Assembly (NCBI GenBank): GCA_026182355.1
Contig: JAPFBL010000235.1
Coordinates: forward strand, 479,001 to 543,000
Reading direction: 5' to 3'
Origin: Hermatobates lingyangjiaoensis
Lineage: Eukaryota > Arthropoda > Insecta > Hemiptera > Hermatobatidae
DNA: 64,000 bases
The position numbers were made by a program, and so were the translations under genes. This document shows positions 11,812 to 23,699 of the stretch, in pieces (positions within the stretch are counted from its first letter, which is position 1; each line of letters begins with the position of its first letter). The notes beneath the pieces were generated by a model. It was not told where the DNA came from, did no database searches, and saw nothing but the letters and a program-made list of their open reading frames with translations.

Positions 11812-12770
11812 TACTCCACAGCATAAACGGTCTACGCAGTAGTAAAAAAAATCGGAAATTGGACTAAGGCCTTTTAATCGAAATAAGTGGGTTTTGTTAC
11901 TTTAGACTCTCACTTATACCGACACCAGTGATTTTGTTTTACGTGTTTACCATGAAGTCTTGTTATGTGTGCATACAGTATAAATGTAGCATATTAATCT
12001 CTATTTGGAGACTATTTTAGTAGCTTTTCACTCTACATTGAGTAATTAAGTATATAATAACTGATTGCAGGGCTTAGGATTGATTATCATTGATTAGGAA
12101 TAAACCATTGTACTAGTTATCAAGATTTCAAATGATATAGAAAATATCAAACCAATTCAACAGCTTGAAAAAATGAATAGTAAATTATTATCTCTTTCAA
12201 AATGTTTTAAAAACAACTTGGTCATATAGTTTACATTCGTTATCTATAAAGGGTATGCCGTAAGGACACCTCTTTATCAGGAACTGATAATTCATCCATC
12301 TCAATTGATGTTTTGCATCTATTTGACCTTGTCTACTGAAGATGAAAGACATTTCATAAATTGTTCTACTTATCACCTAGATGACACGAAAGATAAAGCA
12401 AAACCAACTATCAAACATGAAAGTCCAAGGAAAGCGTTTTAGCTGCAAATGTTTTGTGTCTATTTGGAACGGGTGATAAATATAATTGGTCCAAGGAATT
12501 TACTTTACAAAACTTAAAACTACTTATGACTTATTTAAAAAAAAATTTTGTTGGTTAATATAATTATGATTATTTCAATAATATTTACTAAAACTGTTTA
12601 AGGATTTTACAATTTCACGTTTATAAAATCAGTAAAAAATATTTAATTGAGATTATATCGGTATTACTACCTTCTGCTTAATGTTAACTTCTTGGGGGAT
12701 TTCGAGTAGAGAATGTCTGATTTAGAGAGTGGAAGATATTGGGTTATCCAGCATTCTGCTAGTATTAGAA
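11731..12770. other. intron sequence, mostly unclassified
   Basis: After TA microsatellites there is an open stretch at about 12249-12441 on + (reading KGYAVRTPLYQEL ...). It lacks splice sites or recognisable homology and is not called as an exon. Confidence 0.4.
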
Positions 12771-12774
12771 TTAG

Positions 12775-12955
12775 TAATAATACATTCCGTCATACCTCGT
12801 AAAGTCTCTGAAAAGCTCGACCGGTTTCGGGTCCGCCTGGATCCCATCTTCAAGACCACCTAACTGACCGTCGGATCCAGACGGACCTGAAACCGGTCGA
12901 GCTTTTCTGAGACTTTACGAGATATGACGGATTGTATTATTACTAATTCTAATAT
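12775..12955. mobile_element. palindromic PLE derivative, family F
   Basis: Arms of about 75 bp (12775-12850 and 12880-12955) are nearly perfect complements: gtcatacctcgtaaagtctc outside, gaaaagctcgaccggtttcg inside. The minus strand centre reads ttgaagatggg ... ggaccc GAAA CCGGTC. This is hammerhead-like with stem II GGGATCC/GGACCC and a self-complementary stem III (ACCGGT), but C3 of the CTGANGA box has changed to T. Unlike families A-E it is not flanked by (TA)n. Homologous palindromes: 28585-28760, 36190-36400, 61430-61640. Confidence 0.75.
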
Positions 12956-14399
12956 TACTAACCTCAGTGGAACTAACCCATTAACTATATTCTGCTAGTA
13001 TCTCAAGTCTTAATGATTTACGAAATTGACTCAGGTAGAGAAGTAAAATAGTATCACTAATCCTCCCTAGCCATGTCTGAAAGGATTATCTGACATGAAA
13101 GAGGTGAACCACGGATGACTTTGCATCCTTTTCTAAGTCCTACCCTTCAATTTGAATGTTTGCAAACTTTTAGATACAACTCAGTCACTTTCCATCCAAG
13201 AACATACTTAAAATAAATTAAAAATGGATTCAAGGAACCTCAAATCCCATAAATCTGTGGAAATCAGGAAAGAAAAGTTTTCATCGTTAAAAAACGTTTC
13301 TTATGGTATAGTAAGAAAGAATTACTGAAATAATAAATAAAAGTTTATTTTTTTTTTGTCCACCCGAGTTTTTGCTAGATTGGAAATCCAAAATTTCTCA
13401 ATTCACAGCAAAAATGCTAATATATCACATGTAAATGCAATTATTGCAACTTGGAATCATTATTAGTCATAATATTTTTTATCATATGATAGAATTGAAT
13501 GAGAGAGAATGCAGAGCGAGATGTAAAACAACAGAGTGAAAGTAACAGGGATGAGAAAGTTCAATAAGCTGGTGAAATGCACAAGTTACAGCTGTTGCAA
13601 TTAGACTAAATTCCTATTCAATACAGTAGTTTTTAGATTGAATACACCATTTGATTTCCTCGCAATTTTTACTTAAGATGCTGATAAAGACCTCAAAGTT
13701 GCAACCTTCTCTCACATCCTCAAATCACATCACGTTCGATCAAGACGGTACAGACTGATTTCTTGATAAACAAACTACAAACATTAATTTCTACCTACTA
13801 ATTTCATGATAATTTGTCAAAAGTGTTCCCACGTCTGGGAGTCATAAAATTTCATTACCTAGAAACTCACTACCTATATTGCGGTGTATCGGTAATCTAG
13901 AATGCAGGTGCAGTTTTCTTCGATATTAACTCCATTGTTCATGACTTTCTCATGTTGAATCACCATTTATCATGGACTCAGCCATGCTCACTAAGTTAGA
14001 TGGACGTGAATACATGATGAGACCCACAAATGATGCAGAAACTTTCGCTTTTCTCTTCTGTTGTACTTATCTGATTGATTACGTATTGGATGTTTTGTTT
14101 TTCTTCTTTTCCAATGGTCTCACTTATAAGATTTCCCTTTTTAGTGCTGTTCTATGAACAAACTGTGTGACTAATTTGTTATCTGGTACCCATTTTAGTA
14201 AGGGGCGAGCCACATTACCAAATTGATTCTTGGCATCAAAATTTTTTCCTAACTCAACTTCATTTAAAATAGGAATCTTTATTGGCTTGAACATACTATA
14301 ACAGGCTTGAAACCGATGGATAACGTAACCTCCGAGAAACAACTCTTAAGGCTTTTTTTTTTTAGCTGAAAAAATAAAGAAGACCGTATGAAAATATCG
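12956..14399. other. intron sequence, no supported gene
   Basis: The right outer flank of family F (aatattactaacctcagtgg, about 12950-12972) is followed by unclassified DNA. Two overlapping short frames at 13972-14157 (+) and 14124-14342 (-) have no recognised domain. Confidence 0.4.
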
Positions 14400-14463
14400 A
14401 CCAGAGTGGATCTACCAGTCGAGAGGCGAGTTCCCAAGCCACTAGCCTACTTTAGCCCCTTCG
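14400..14463 (-). mobile_element. tRNA-derived SINE, head fragment
   Basis: The minus strand reads gggctaaagtaggctagtgg ... gaactcgcctctcgactggt agatcc, a diverged copy of the SINE head lacking its body. Confidence 0.6.
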
Positions 14464-15380
14464 TATTGAATGCAACAATATCTGTTTTCCACGAAGCCTC
14501 CTTAACGTTTAATTTTTTGAATTGTGACATTGTAGGAGACTCAGTTGTTTTATATTAATCACTTTGTGCTCTTATGCGAGTTATAATTCAAACTATATAT
14601 GTTTGTTAAGTTCAGAAAGGTTGATGCAACTTTACTTTTTACATTGTGTTGATGTCGTTAGACCATTTTCCAAATGTATCTATCCTCAAGACTAAATGAT
14701 CTTATTTATTCTGATTCAACCTTTATAATACCCTCTCAACAGTTGGTGCTTATATTAGATTTTTTTTACTACTCTTATCTTTTATAATTTACTTAATTTT
14801 TTTATTTTAATTATTTTCATAAAACAAAATTAGCAAAATATAATAATATTATGTAATAAAATGTAGGATACTGTCAAAATATATGAACCAGCAATTCAAA
14901 TGGTTTTGGCTAGTAGGCATTAAAAATATCCAATGGTCAATACAGCTGTATGGGATAAGATTTTAATTTTACTTACTCTAAGCTCCATGATTCTAACGTC
15001 ATTTGATTAAATATAGTTCTTTTTTTAATGAAATATTGCTGTATTTGCTCTCTGTTTATTGTTTAAATGTGATAGATATTAACCAAACTAAATAAACACA
15101 GTAGATTTCTGTAAAGATGATTTTAAATGTTATTCACATATTTTTATAGATTAGTCTAACAAATGGATTTTCTTCCAATAATATATTAAATATTTTATTA
15201 TAGGAATTCATTTAACAATATTTAGTTCATTTAAGAGGTTATTAAATAAATTTTATTAATTATTTTAAGTGGACATATGGTACATTCAAGAAATGTCTTG
15301 CATTTTTGTTATGATTACTCGATTAATTTAACTTTATTTAAGTTGTAGTAATATTCTAATATTGTTTATGTTATTTGTAG
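14464..15380. other. end of the 14.2-kb intron
   Basis: AT-rich. The intron ends with the acceptor ttatttgtag (15371-15380). Nothing else is recognised. Confidence 0.6.
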
Positions 15381-17758
15381 CACCTTTAGGAGGTGGAGGA
15401 GGAGGAGGAGGTTATAGCTACCCAAGACCTTCTGGACCATTCCTTTCCGGCAATGGAGGCCCACCGGCTACAAGTTATGGAGTACCTGCAAAACCAGCTC
15501 CAGTACCTTCAGCACCTTCTAACACGTATGGACAACCTCAATCAAATTTTGGAGGTTCTTCAAGTTTCTCTTCAAGTTCCAGTAGCTATTCGGGATCAAC
15601 AGGATCAAGAAATACATTTAGTGGTTCATCACAGGGTTATTCGGGTCAAACACAAAGTTTTTCAAAAAATAATGGTCCTTCCTCAAGTTATGGTGCTCCA
15701 CCTAGAGCTCTATCCCCATCATATCCCTCTCCTAAACCTTCTTCTAGTTATGGAGCTCCTCAACAAAACTCTAACAGGCCTCAGAATAATTCTCCTTCAT
15801 ACAGTTCTCCTTCAAGACCTCAAAATCCTTCTTCTAATTATGGTGCTCCTCCGACACCAAGTAATAGTTATGGCGCACCTAGCAGGGTTCCACAACAACC
15901 ATCCTCTTACAATCCTTCTCCTAGACCTCAAGCTCCCTCTAATAGTTACGGGCCACCTTCACAAACGGCTCCATCAACATCATATGGAGCACCATCAAGA
16001 CCCCAATCACCTCCTGGAAACTTTGGTACACCACAGTCTCCTACTTCTAATTATGGACCTCCTGAGAAGCCTCAATCAGCACCTCCATCATTACCACCAC
16101 AGCAGGGACCAACAACAAACTATGGCCCACCAACCCAACAACAGCCACCTTCTTCTAATTATGGAGCTCCTTCCAGACCTCAACGACCATCTAATAGTTA
16201 TGGTGGTCCTTCACAACAAACACCTTCTAACAACTATGGACCACCCCAGAGACCGTCAACAAATTATGGAACACCTACTCAACAAGCACCAACTTCAAGA
16301 CCTTCTAATAATTATGGAGCACCATCAATTCAAACACCTCCATCAAATAATTACGGGCCACCAAAACAAGATAATCCTTCAGGTGGTTACGCTTCTTCCT
16401 CAAACTTTGGAGGCTCTCAACCAATTTCATCTAATTATGGTGCACCCTCACCTACATTTGGCAGCCCCCAAGGGCAAAGGCCTAATCAACCACCATCTGG
16501 TTTGTACGGGACACCTTCACAGCAGCCACCGTCTACAAACTACGGTCCACCTCAATCTCAAGCACCATCTTACTCATCACCAAATCCACCTCCTCAAGTA
16601 CCGGATTTCAATTCTCAACCACCACAACCTTCCTCAAGCTATGGAGCACCACCAAGTGCTCAACCTAGACCTAGTTCTTATTCAAATGGTTACCAGAACA
16701 GTGGGCCGAACAATTATGATCAGTCTACTAATGGCCAATCAAATGGTTACCAAAATTCGGGCGCGCCTACAAATAATTACCTTCCTCCTAATTCTTCACC
16801 ACAAAAGAATGGAAATCCCCAACAACCATCCAACACTTATGGAGCTCCTCAACAAACAACTTCTAACAATTATCAGAACAATCAACCACCTTCTCAAACC
16901 TATGGTGCTCCTTCAAAACCTGGTAGTTCTAGAATTAATTCTATTCCTCAACCGTCAAAAGGATTTGATAATTCCAAGTCATTTCCATCTAATTCCTATG
17001 GTCTTCCAGTACAGAAAAATAATTTTAATTTAGAAATTACCACTCCAGTTCCCAGTTACAATGCACCAAATCAAAATGGTTATCCTGCTCCAAATAATCC
17101 TTCATCACCTCCGTCACAGAATTACGGTCCTCCAAATCAACAACAAGGTTATGGTCAAACATCACAACAAAACTTTGGCTACAATCCACAAAGTTCATCA
17201 AATAATCAGCAAACCAGCCAAGGCTATGGAAGTTCAGCACCAAAGACACCTTTTAGAGAACCTAACCCACCACAGAATAATGGACCTCCACCAACAAATT
17301 ATGGTCCTCCAGTACAGGGATCTTCATACGCACCACCACAGCAAAACGGATATCCATCACAACCAAATAATGAATCTCCTAACCAAAGGATACCTCAAAA
17401 CAATTATTTACCACCTCAAAATGGGGGAAATAATGGATATGCGCCACCTAATCAATCATTTGGAAATGGGTATAATTCCCAAGCTCCTTCAAATTACGGT
17501 TCATCAGATTCATCAAACCGTCAATCCTTTGGTAATAATCAACAATCCTTCACAGGATCTGACTTTAGCCAAAACAGTTCAAATAACCAAAGGAATCCTT
17601 TTGCAGGTAAAAAATTTGAAGTCTCCGCTGTAATTCCATCTATTAGTTTTGGCCTACCTGCTCAAACCGAAGCTTCATTTGGAAATTCAAATCAGTCGGG
17701 ATACTCTAATCGAGGTTCAGGACAACAGTATGCCAGTAACGGAGGCTATTCTTTCTAA
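15381..17758 (+). CDS. pro-resilin-like repetitive structural protein, main exon
   Basis: This exon encodes 792 residues and then TAA. It begins after a ttgtag acceptor as APLGGGGGGGGYSYPRPSG and completes the GCA codon split with the exon at 1121-1178. About 25-30 short repeats of the YGAP/YGPP/YGTP type follow, usually preceded by SN, SS or PS, mixed with NNYLPP and Gln/Asn-rich linkers. This is low-complexity sequence rich in Pro, Ser, Gln, Asn, Gly and Tyr. Such SYGAP repeats typify pro-resilin and related elastomeric cuticle or silk proteins, where Tyr can form di-tyrosine crosslinks in the extracellular matrix. No Rebers-Riddiford chitin-binding domain is present, so it differs from classical resilin. 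The C-terminus (KKFEVSAVIPSISFG ... GGYSF) is less repetitive. The ATG codons at 15362 and 15368 are in frame but intronic. GC content is clearly above that of the surroundings. The family assignment is by composition only. Confidence 0.85.
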
Positions 17759-17883
17759 ATCAACCAAGATAACAAACCTCTAATACACCTAAAACCACAA
17801 TAATCTAGATATAATTTATTTTTTAAAATTTGGAATTACTGGTATTCCATTATTTAATGTACAAAGTATCCTCCTTTTTTATA

Positions 17884-17889
17884 AATAAA
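17884..17889 (+). terminator. poly(A) signal AATAAA of the pro-resilin-like gene
   Basis: AATAAA about 125 bases after the stop codon, in a T-rich then A-rich context. It is the first canonical signal downstream and is consistent with a short 3' UTR. Confidence 0.6.
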
Positions 17890-18460
17890 ATATTTATTCA
17901 ACAAGTTATTTTTTATATGACCTTAAAACTATATTTTAATATATATTATGGATAAATATGACAATACCGAGTTTATAGAACTAACTCATAATGAATTTAA
18001 TAATAATATACATAAGAAATTATTAATCGTTAGATGAACAATTAATAATTTCCGAACAATTTTACTCGAAACTACGTCCATAAATTTTTATACCACATAT
18101 GCGTAAAATTTTATAAAATATAATTTTATAGAAGGTAAAACACTAAAAAATCATACACTTTAAAATTTAAACTATAAATTGATCATTGAACCTGACTTTT
18201 TATTAGATAAAACCAAACAAAAACACAACTATAAATTTAAATTGACGTGTTCGTTGGACAGTTTGCTTAGTTTTTTAGAAAAATGAATTAAGAAATTTTC
18301 AATTCCATACATTTCAAAACACACTCCTCTCTGTTCCTGTCTTTTTATGAGTGTATAAAGAATTAAATACTATAGAACAAAACACTTTCTGATACCTTAG
18401 TAAGTATTCTGTTTTGTCCTTTGTTCTATTTACTGAAGTTATATATATATATATAACAAT
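17890..18460. other. intergenic AT-rich DNA
   Basis: Nothing recognised until TA repeats at 18438-18455. Confidence 0.5.
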
Positions 18461-18462
18461 TA

Positions 18463-18712
18463 AAAGAAACGGTCCAGCGGATTTTTTTAAATAAAATAAA
18501 TTCAAAACGAAGGAAACACACAGAAAGACACAGAGATAACTCACATCGATATTTCGACCATCGTCGTCATCAGGAGGTGTGAAGAGCGAAGAGTGAAGAG
18601 TCCCGCAGGAAGGTAGGGCGGCGACTCAGAAGGTAGAGTAGCCGGTAGAAGATAGATACCTCAGAAGGTAGAAAGACACAGGTCTTTCTGTGTGTTTCCT
18701 TCGTTTTGAATT

Positions 18713-18720
<8 letters not shown>
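18463..18720. mobile_element. PLE family A palindromic derivative
   Basis: The left arm (18463-18600, -) and right arm (18677-18720, +) share attcaaaacgaaggaaacac and its complement. The spacer (18590-18675) contains short GC-rich repeats of gaagagtcccgcaggaaggt type, also seen in the 3' UTR of the PLE at 9290. (TA)n lies on both sides (18438-18455, 18718-18750). Confidence 0.8.
18541..18583 (-). ncRNA. hammerhead-ribozyme motif, PLE family A, intact core
   Basis: Minus strand: CTGATGA (18573-18567), one C, GAC..GTC stem II, GAAA, TAT and C. Flanking cacacctc and gatgtga form stem I. Core complete. Confidence 0.8.
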
Positions 18721-18754
<34 letters not shown>

Positions 18755-18930
18755 TAGATTCACCAAAAGAATACACAAAAAAAAAAAGATCACAGAAACT
18801 CACTACTATATTTCGATTGCCTCCTCATGAGGAAGATAGCTGTGAGTCGCTCCTAAGACTGATAACGACTAAAGCGGTCTCCTTGAAGTCACTCAGTGTA
18901 GCCGACTTTCATAGGGAGAAGAGACAAGAA
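18721..18930. mobile_element. (TA)n followed by a decayed PLE fragment
   Basis: TA run to 18750, then gattcaccaaaagaatacac and, on the minus strand near 18800-18830, gaggcaatcgaaatatagta, a remnant of an A-like hammerhead 3' half. Confidence 0.5.
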
Positions 18931-19239
18931 TATATCATGTAAATAATAACGAAAATAATTAATAAATAAATGAAGACAATTAAATAAAAACCAGCAACCA
19001 TTTTTAAAAAAAAATCAAAAATAAATAAGTAAACAAAAAATTAATCACAAGACTAAAATAAATAAATAGAACAATTAATGATTGAGGAAACTTGCTAAAA
19101 AATGGAGAAACTTTTTATGAAACAGGTATCAGTTAGTTTGATAATATTTTGAAAAAATGAATATAATATTTTCATTATCAAATAATGAAAGGTGTCATAA
19201 AAGCAATTAAGATAGCATAAGAAAAGCATATAAGAAAGA

Positions 19240-19740
19240 TAAACAAAGACTCACAATAATTCGACATTCGTCGTTATCAGGAAAAGATGCTTATGGTTGT
19301 ATAAGTAAATCTATTCTTCAATCATCTCCTTCTGATGACATCAGTTGTCTAAATAATAATGGAAATCTTTGTCGGTGTTTTTCTTCTGCTTAATTATATA
19401 ATATCATTGAAGGAAACTAAATAATTTCATGGAGTGAAACGACCAGAAAACAAATGAAGAAAATTGCAAAAATACTTTGACATTCGTCATAATCAGGAAT
19501 GAAAAATATTTAGCTTGATTGGCAGGTCAGCACTCTTGAGTACAAAAAAGCTAGTACAGGTTTGCCTTCCAGTTAATGACAACCTATGTCAAAATATCGT
19601 TGTAAGTTTTCTCAACTTTCTCTGGTTGGCAAGTCAGCACTCTTGAGTACTAAAAAGCTAGTACAGGTTTGCCTTCCAGTTGATGACAACCTATGTCAAA
19701 ATATCGTTGTAAGTTTTCTCAACTTTTTCTAAGAAACTTC
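19240..19740 (-). mobile_element. decayed PLE pLTR-like fragments, including a 107-bp tandem duplication
   Basis: The minus strand at 19255-19282 and 19470-19495 shows cctgataacgacgaatgtcg and cctgattatgacgaatgtca, A-like hammerhead scraps. Then 19521-19627 is repeated at 19628-19735 (ggcaggtcagcactcttgag ... cgttgtaagttttctcaact) with few differences. Each copy carries a + strand ttgatgacaacctatgtcaa aatatcgttgtaag, a hammerhead order with C3 and G12 mutated. Tandem duplication of the ribozyme-bearing unit is the expected pLTR arrangement of a PLE. Confidence 0.65.
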
Positions 19741-22215
19741 TCTCAGTAAATGTACATATCTTTATTATTTATTAAATTTATAACTATTAACTTATTAAAA
19801 ATGTAATAGAAGGAAAAACAAATAGATGAGTTTATTCTTTTTATTCCTGTTTATACATTCTATCTATTTCAACAATAGTCTCTTCAACTTCCACAATGAA
19901 ATCAAACAACTACCTAATTAAAATTACCACTTGAACAAATATATACATCTATATTTTTTTCTATAGTTAACAGTTTTTTTTTTCATAAGTGACACTTAAA
20001 TGATATGTATAGTTACACGATTTTAATAAAGCGGTCAGATGTATTAAGAAACTAATAACAGCTTGTTTCATTTTTTATCGTTTCTTTATATAGAAACTAT
20101 ATCTTTTGTTGTTTATTTACATAGATATCTATTTTATCACCCTGAATGATATGTATTTCACGAGTGGATCTATGTCCAACTATTTAATAATATACATTTA
20201 AGGAATTTACATTTCCCTTATTATAAAATTACATTAAAAAAAAAAAAGACATTTAATAATGAAGGAGTTAAGTACATTCTAAGACAACATTCTTATAATA
20301 TGAACATCAATACACCAAAAAACATTAAAATACATAAAATTCTATTAACTTTTAAGGAACATTTTAATAAAAAGATTCGTTTATAAAGGATATTTTTAAA
20401 TATAATTCAACATAGATATACTTTCCTACAGGCAACATTCAGTATATATTCCTTAAAAAAAAAACAAATATAATTTTATTTCTTGATAAATCAACAATTG
20501 GATTTATATTAAAATGCTATAAAAATAATTCAATAATTACTTTTAAAATTTTGATAAAAATTAATTTTTTTTTTATTTATTTAAATGGTTTGACGAAATA
20601 AAATTTGGAAAAAGCCGGTGTGTTGTGCGCCCAACTACTGTCATGTTCTATAAAGACCGATCAAAAGAGTTTATTTTAACTTCAACAAGGATTTTGCCAA
20701 GTTGTTTTTAATCGAACACAGAAAACAGCCTATTCTATTCATTCTACTTCTAATACTAATTGGCACATTATTAACGCTTCTAGGAAAATCAGCGATAACA
20801 ATATAATAGCCAAAACTATATCATATGCTTGCTTGCTTGATCGGTCAGATCTAATGTGAAATTTATTTTTATCCATTGTGTCAGAAATATATAATATATA
20901 TATTACATTGGAATGGTAACTAGTATCAAGGCATCCTAAAGCTCTTGAAGGGAGTGGGTACATTAGTTATGTTATGTATTGTCCTATAATTTTTTTTTTT
21001 AGCTTATTGCTTAAACAATAGCCATAAACCCTAGCAAAAAAAATATCATCACTAATCGAATAAATTCAACATGGAAGTTAATAAACTTCAATAATTCAAA
21101 TAAAACAGCTAAAACTTCGTGTAGCCTTTGATGCACTTTTCATCAGGAAAAAAAAGGAAAGATTATTGTGGAATAGATTCCCCTACTGGCGTGTCCAAAA
21201 AAGCATTTTCTTCTTATCAAAACCACGTTACTGCTATCTATTTGAGTATAATTATTTATATTTATTAGTTATAAATATTTAGACTTGTTAATTATTGTGT
21301 TTTGCGATTATAATAGTAAAAGCATATTATGTTTTTTTTTATAAATAAAAAAATAATATAATGTAACCTAATTATCTAAATAAATTTACAGTTTACAAAC
21401 ACAGTAAGCTTTGTTGTCAAATCTAATATAATGGAATTTTAGTATGACATCAGATGCTAAATGAATACTGACAAACGGAATGAGTATTTGTATATGTCAT
21501 GTGAATTCAATAATTTAATATATTTGTTAAAACAAAAAATAAACAAATTACTTTTGTTTCATGCTTTTATTGGTATATAATAAAACTTATACCAATATAC
21601 ACAGTATATATTATATACCAAATTATAAATGTTGGTATGGTAATATATCCAAAATTTATTTATATTATAGGACCTTTACATTCGTATGTAAATTGAAACA
21701 ATATATTTGAGCTAAAGTAAAATAGTGTAATTTAGATAAAATTGTATGAAATGATTTTTGAACTTATATACTTGACCTTAAAAAAATAACATTTAATTCA
21801 TTATTCAAATTTTGATCATTATGGACATCTTAATTTGCCGTATGCAGTATTAAAATAAGGAATGAAAGGCATATTAAGAACTATCTCATTTTGAGTGATT
21901 GGTATTTTTGCTGCAACGTGAGATAAAACATACGAAATTACGGGAAGAAATTTCTGTCATTTACGGGAATGACTAGTTATGTATGATATTATTATATGTA
22001 GTATTAATATAGTTGACATTTTCTACCAGTCTTCTTGGGTGTTTGTCTTGTGTTCTGGTAACAATAGTCACTAGATGCAAGAGCTCTTCATTGGACTCCT
22101 TAATCAGTCCACCTCCTTGCAAAGACCCTTGTCATGGTTACGTATTGAAAATTACTGTTTTTGTGGCTTTCTTTTCTTGCTGTTATCAGTTCAGGTGGAT
22201 TGCATTTGATTTTCT
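19741..22215. other. intergenic AT-rich DNA, nothing recognised
   Basis: About 2.5 kb with no supported exon, tRNA or repeat family. Confidence 0.45.
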
Positions 22216-22245
22216 ATATATATATATTTATTTAGATATATATAA

Positions 22246-22453
22246 AAACATTTCACATAAACACGTGGAATAACAATCAATGATCAAACCACAATAAGAA
22301 AATGGGAAAACAAGACTAAGATCAATCAACCGTAACAAGCGGTCTTCGTCAGAGTCAAAAACCCAACTGAACAAAAACCTCAGTTGGGTTTTTGACTCTG
22401 ACGAAGACCGCTTGTTACGGTTGTTGAAAGAACCATTTTCTTATTGTGGTTTG

Positions 22454-22457
<4 letters not shown>
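22246..22457. mobile_element. PLE family C head-to-head palindrome
   Basis: Left arm 22246-22365 (-) and right arm 22380-22457 (+). Both hammerheads are damaged: the minus copy reads GATT for GAAA, and the plus copy has an insertion before GAAA plus a deletion of stem I. (TA)n on both sides, the right-hand one about 55 bp (22457-22511). Confidence 0.85.
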
Positions 22458-22511
<54 letters not shown>

Positions 22512-22515
<4 letters not shown>

Positions 22516-23028
22516 TGTATTTCGGCAGCAAGTCCTCTTTCAAGCATGTATTATTGAATTTGATAGCAGATCCTGCATTCACGATCTTCCTACTTATAGC
22601 TTCTATTTTCCCTACAATTTTCTTTTGAGAAGGTGATAATTGCCAAAGCAAACTAGCATACGACATTCAGAAGGCTGAAACACTAAATAAACACTTCACT
22701 GGGGATAACTATATTTAATTAAACACTACACTAGATTAAACTAAGATAACAAGCTTTCGGCCCCATGGGTCATCATCAGGTTATCATAAGTAGTTTAAGA
22801 ACCTAATGATGACCCATGAGGCCGACAGCTTGTTATCTTAGTTTAATCTAGTGTAGTGTTTAATTAAATATAGTTATCCCCAGTGAAGTGTTTATTTAGT
22901 GTTTCAGCCTTCTGAATGTCGTATGCTAGTTTGCTTTGGCAATTATCACCTTCTCAAAAGAAAATTGTAAGGACAATAGAAGCTATAAGTAGGAAGATTG
23001 TGAATGCAGAATCTGATATCAATTTCAA
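22512..23028. mobile_element. PLE family D palindrome carrying both copies of the ORF N-terminus
   Basis: A roughly 515-bp inverted repeat (arms 22512-22792 and 22798-23028). Each arm has the hammerhead, an inter-region, then the start of the PLE frame. The minus arm reads MSYASLLWQLSPSQKKIVGK ... FNNTCLKEDLLPKYTN; the plus arm repeats it with changes. Coding stops abruptly at (TA)n at the left end. This N-terminal segment parallels those at 583, 780-952 and 56336-56500. Confidence 0.8.
22745..22785 (-). ncRNA. hammerhead-ribozyme motif, PLE family D, intact core and perfect stem I
   Basis: Minus strand: GATAAC pairs perfectly with GTTATC as stem I. CTGATGA is followed by one T, stem II GACCC / GGGCC around ATG (one A-C mismatch), GAAA, GCT and T. 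Stem III is the self-complementary AGCT. It is the best-paired example in the window. The partner copy in the other arm (22798-22837, +) has CTAATGA and GACA and should be dead. Confidence 0.85.
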
Positions 23029-23060
23029 TAATATATATATATACATATAAATATATATAA

Positions 23061-23250
23061 CAACATTTCACATAAACAAGTGAAATAACAATCAATGATC
23101 AAACCACAATATGAAATGGGAAAAAAAGACTAAGATATTTCAACCGTAACAAGCGATCTTCGTCAGAGTCAAAAACCCAATTGACTCTGGGTCTAAGATC
23201 TAAGAAAAGATCTTAGCCTTTTTTCCCATTTCATATTGTGGTTTGATCAT
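23061..23250. mobile_element. PLE family C palindrome
   Basis: Left arm with hammerhead remnant (23061-23190, -) and right arm 23205-23250 (+). TA-rich flanks. Confidence 0.8.
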
Positions 23251-23258
23251 ATATATAA

Positions 23259-23601
23259 ACTAAAACGAATAAACGCTCCTCACGGACTATAAAACTTTAA
23301 ATTACAGAAAACACGTCACGGAAAAAGAGAAAATACAAACTTACTAAATTCAATATTGTGAATATTGTTCGTCATCAGGAGAAGACTAGAAGAGAGAACG
23401 AACAACAGTTGGAATAATGAATTTTAAGTTTGTATTTTTGCTTTTTTCTATGTCGTGTTTTGTGTCATTGAAAGCATATATATATATATATATATATATT
23501 TAATGCATACATTTAGAAAGTAAATTAATGTATTAATTAATTAATAGTAATATCTATTCAAGAAGAACTGCTCCCAATGTTTACATATATATATATATCC
23601 T
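23259..23601. mobile_element. PLE palindrome (family J) plus an ORF-N-terminus scrap
   Basis: Inverted ends around tttgtatttttgcttttttc (about 23425) and gaaaaagagaaaatacaaac (about 23320) with a minus-strand cctgatgacgaacaatattc. TA run 23478-23500. At 23555-23583 the + strand encodes EELLPMFT immediately before another (TA)n, the same coding segment at which the fragments at 742, 22512 and 56336 stop. Confidence 0.55.
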
Positions 23602-23699
23602 GGAAAATATAAAAAATATCTTAAATTTATTATGTCTTCAATATATATGTACATATATGGTATGTATTGAGAAAAGTATGGATGGTGAAGTAGAAACAA

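Noticed and set aside
13972..14342. Overlapping short frames on both strands
   Set aside because: No recognisable motif. The adjacent sequence is a SINE fragment.
15362..15380. Start of the repeat protein at ATG 15362 (MFMLFVAPLGG...)
   Set aside because: These bases end in a good 3' splice acceptor (ttatttgtag), and the phase fits the signal-peptide exon at 1121-1178. The hydrophobic stretch is too short for a signal peptide.
15393..17033. 546- and 190-codon frames on + overlapping the repeat exon
   Set aside because: Shadow frames of the repetitive coding sequence (His/Leu/Met-rich translations of the same repeats).
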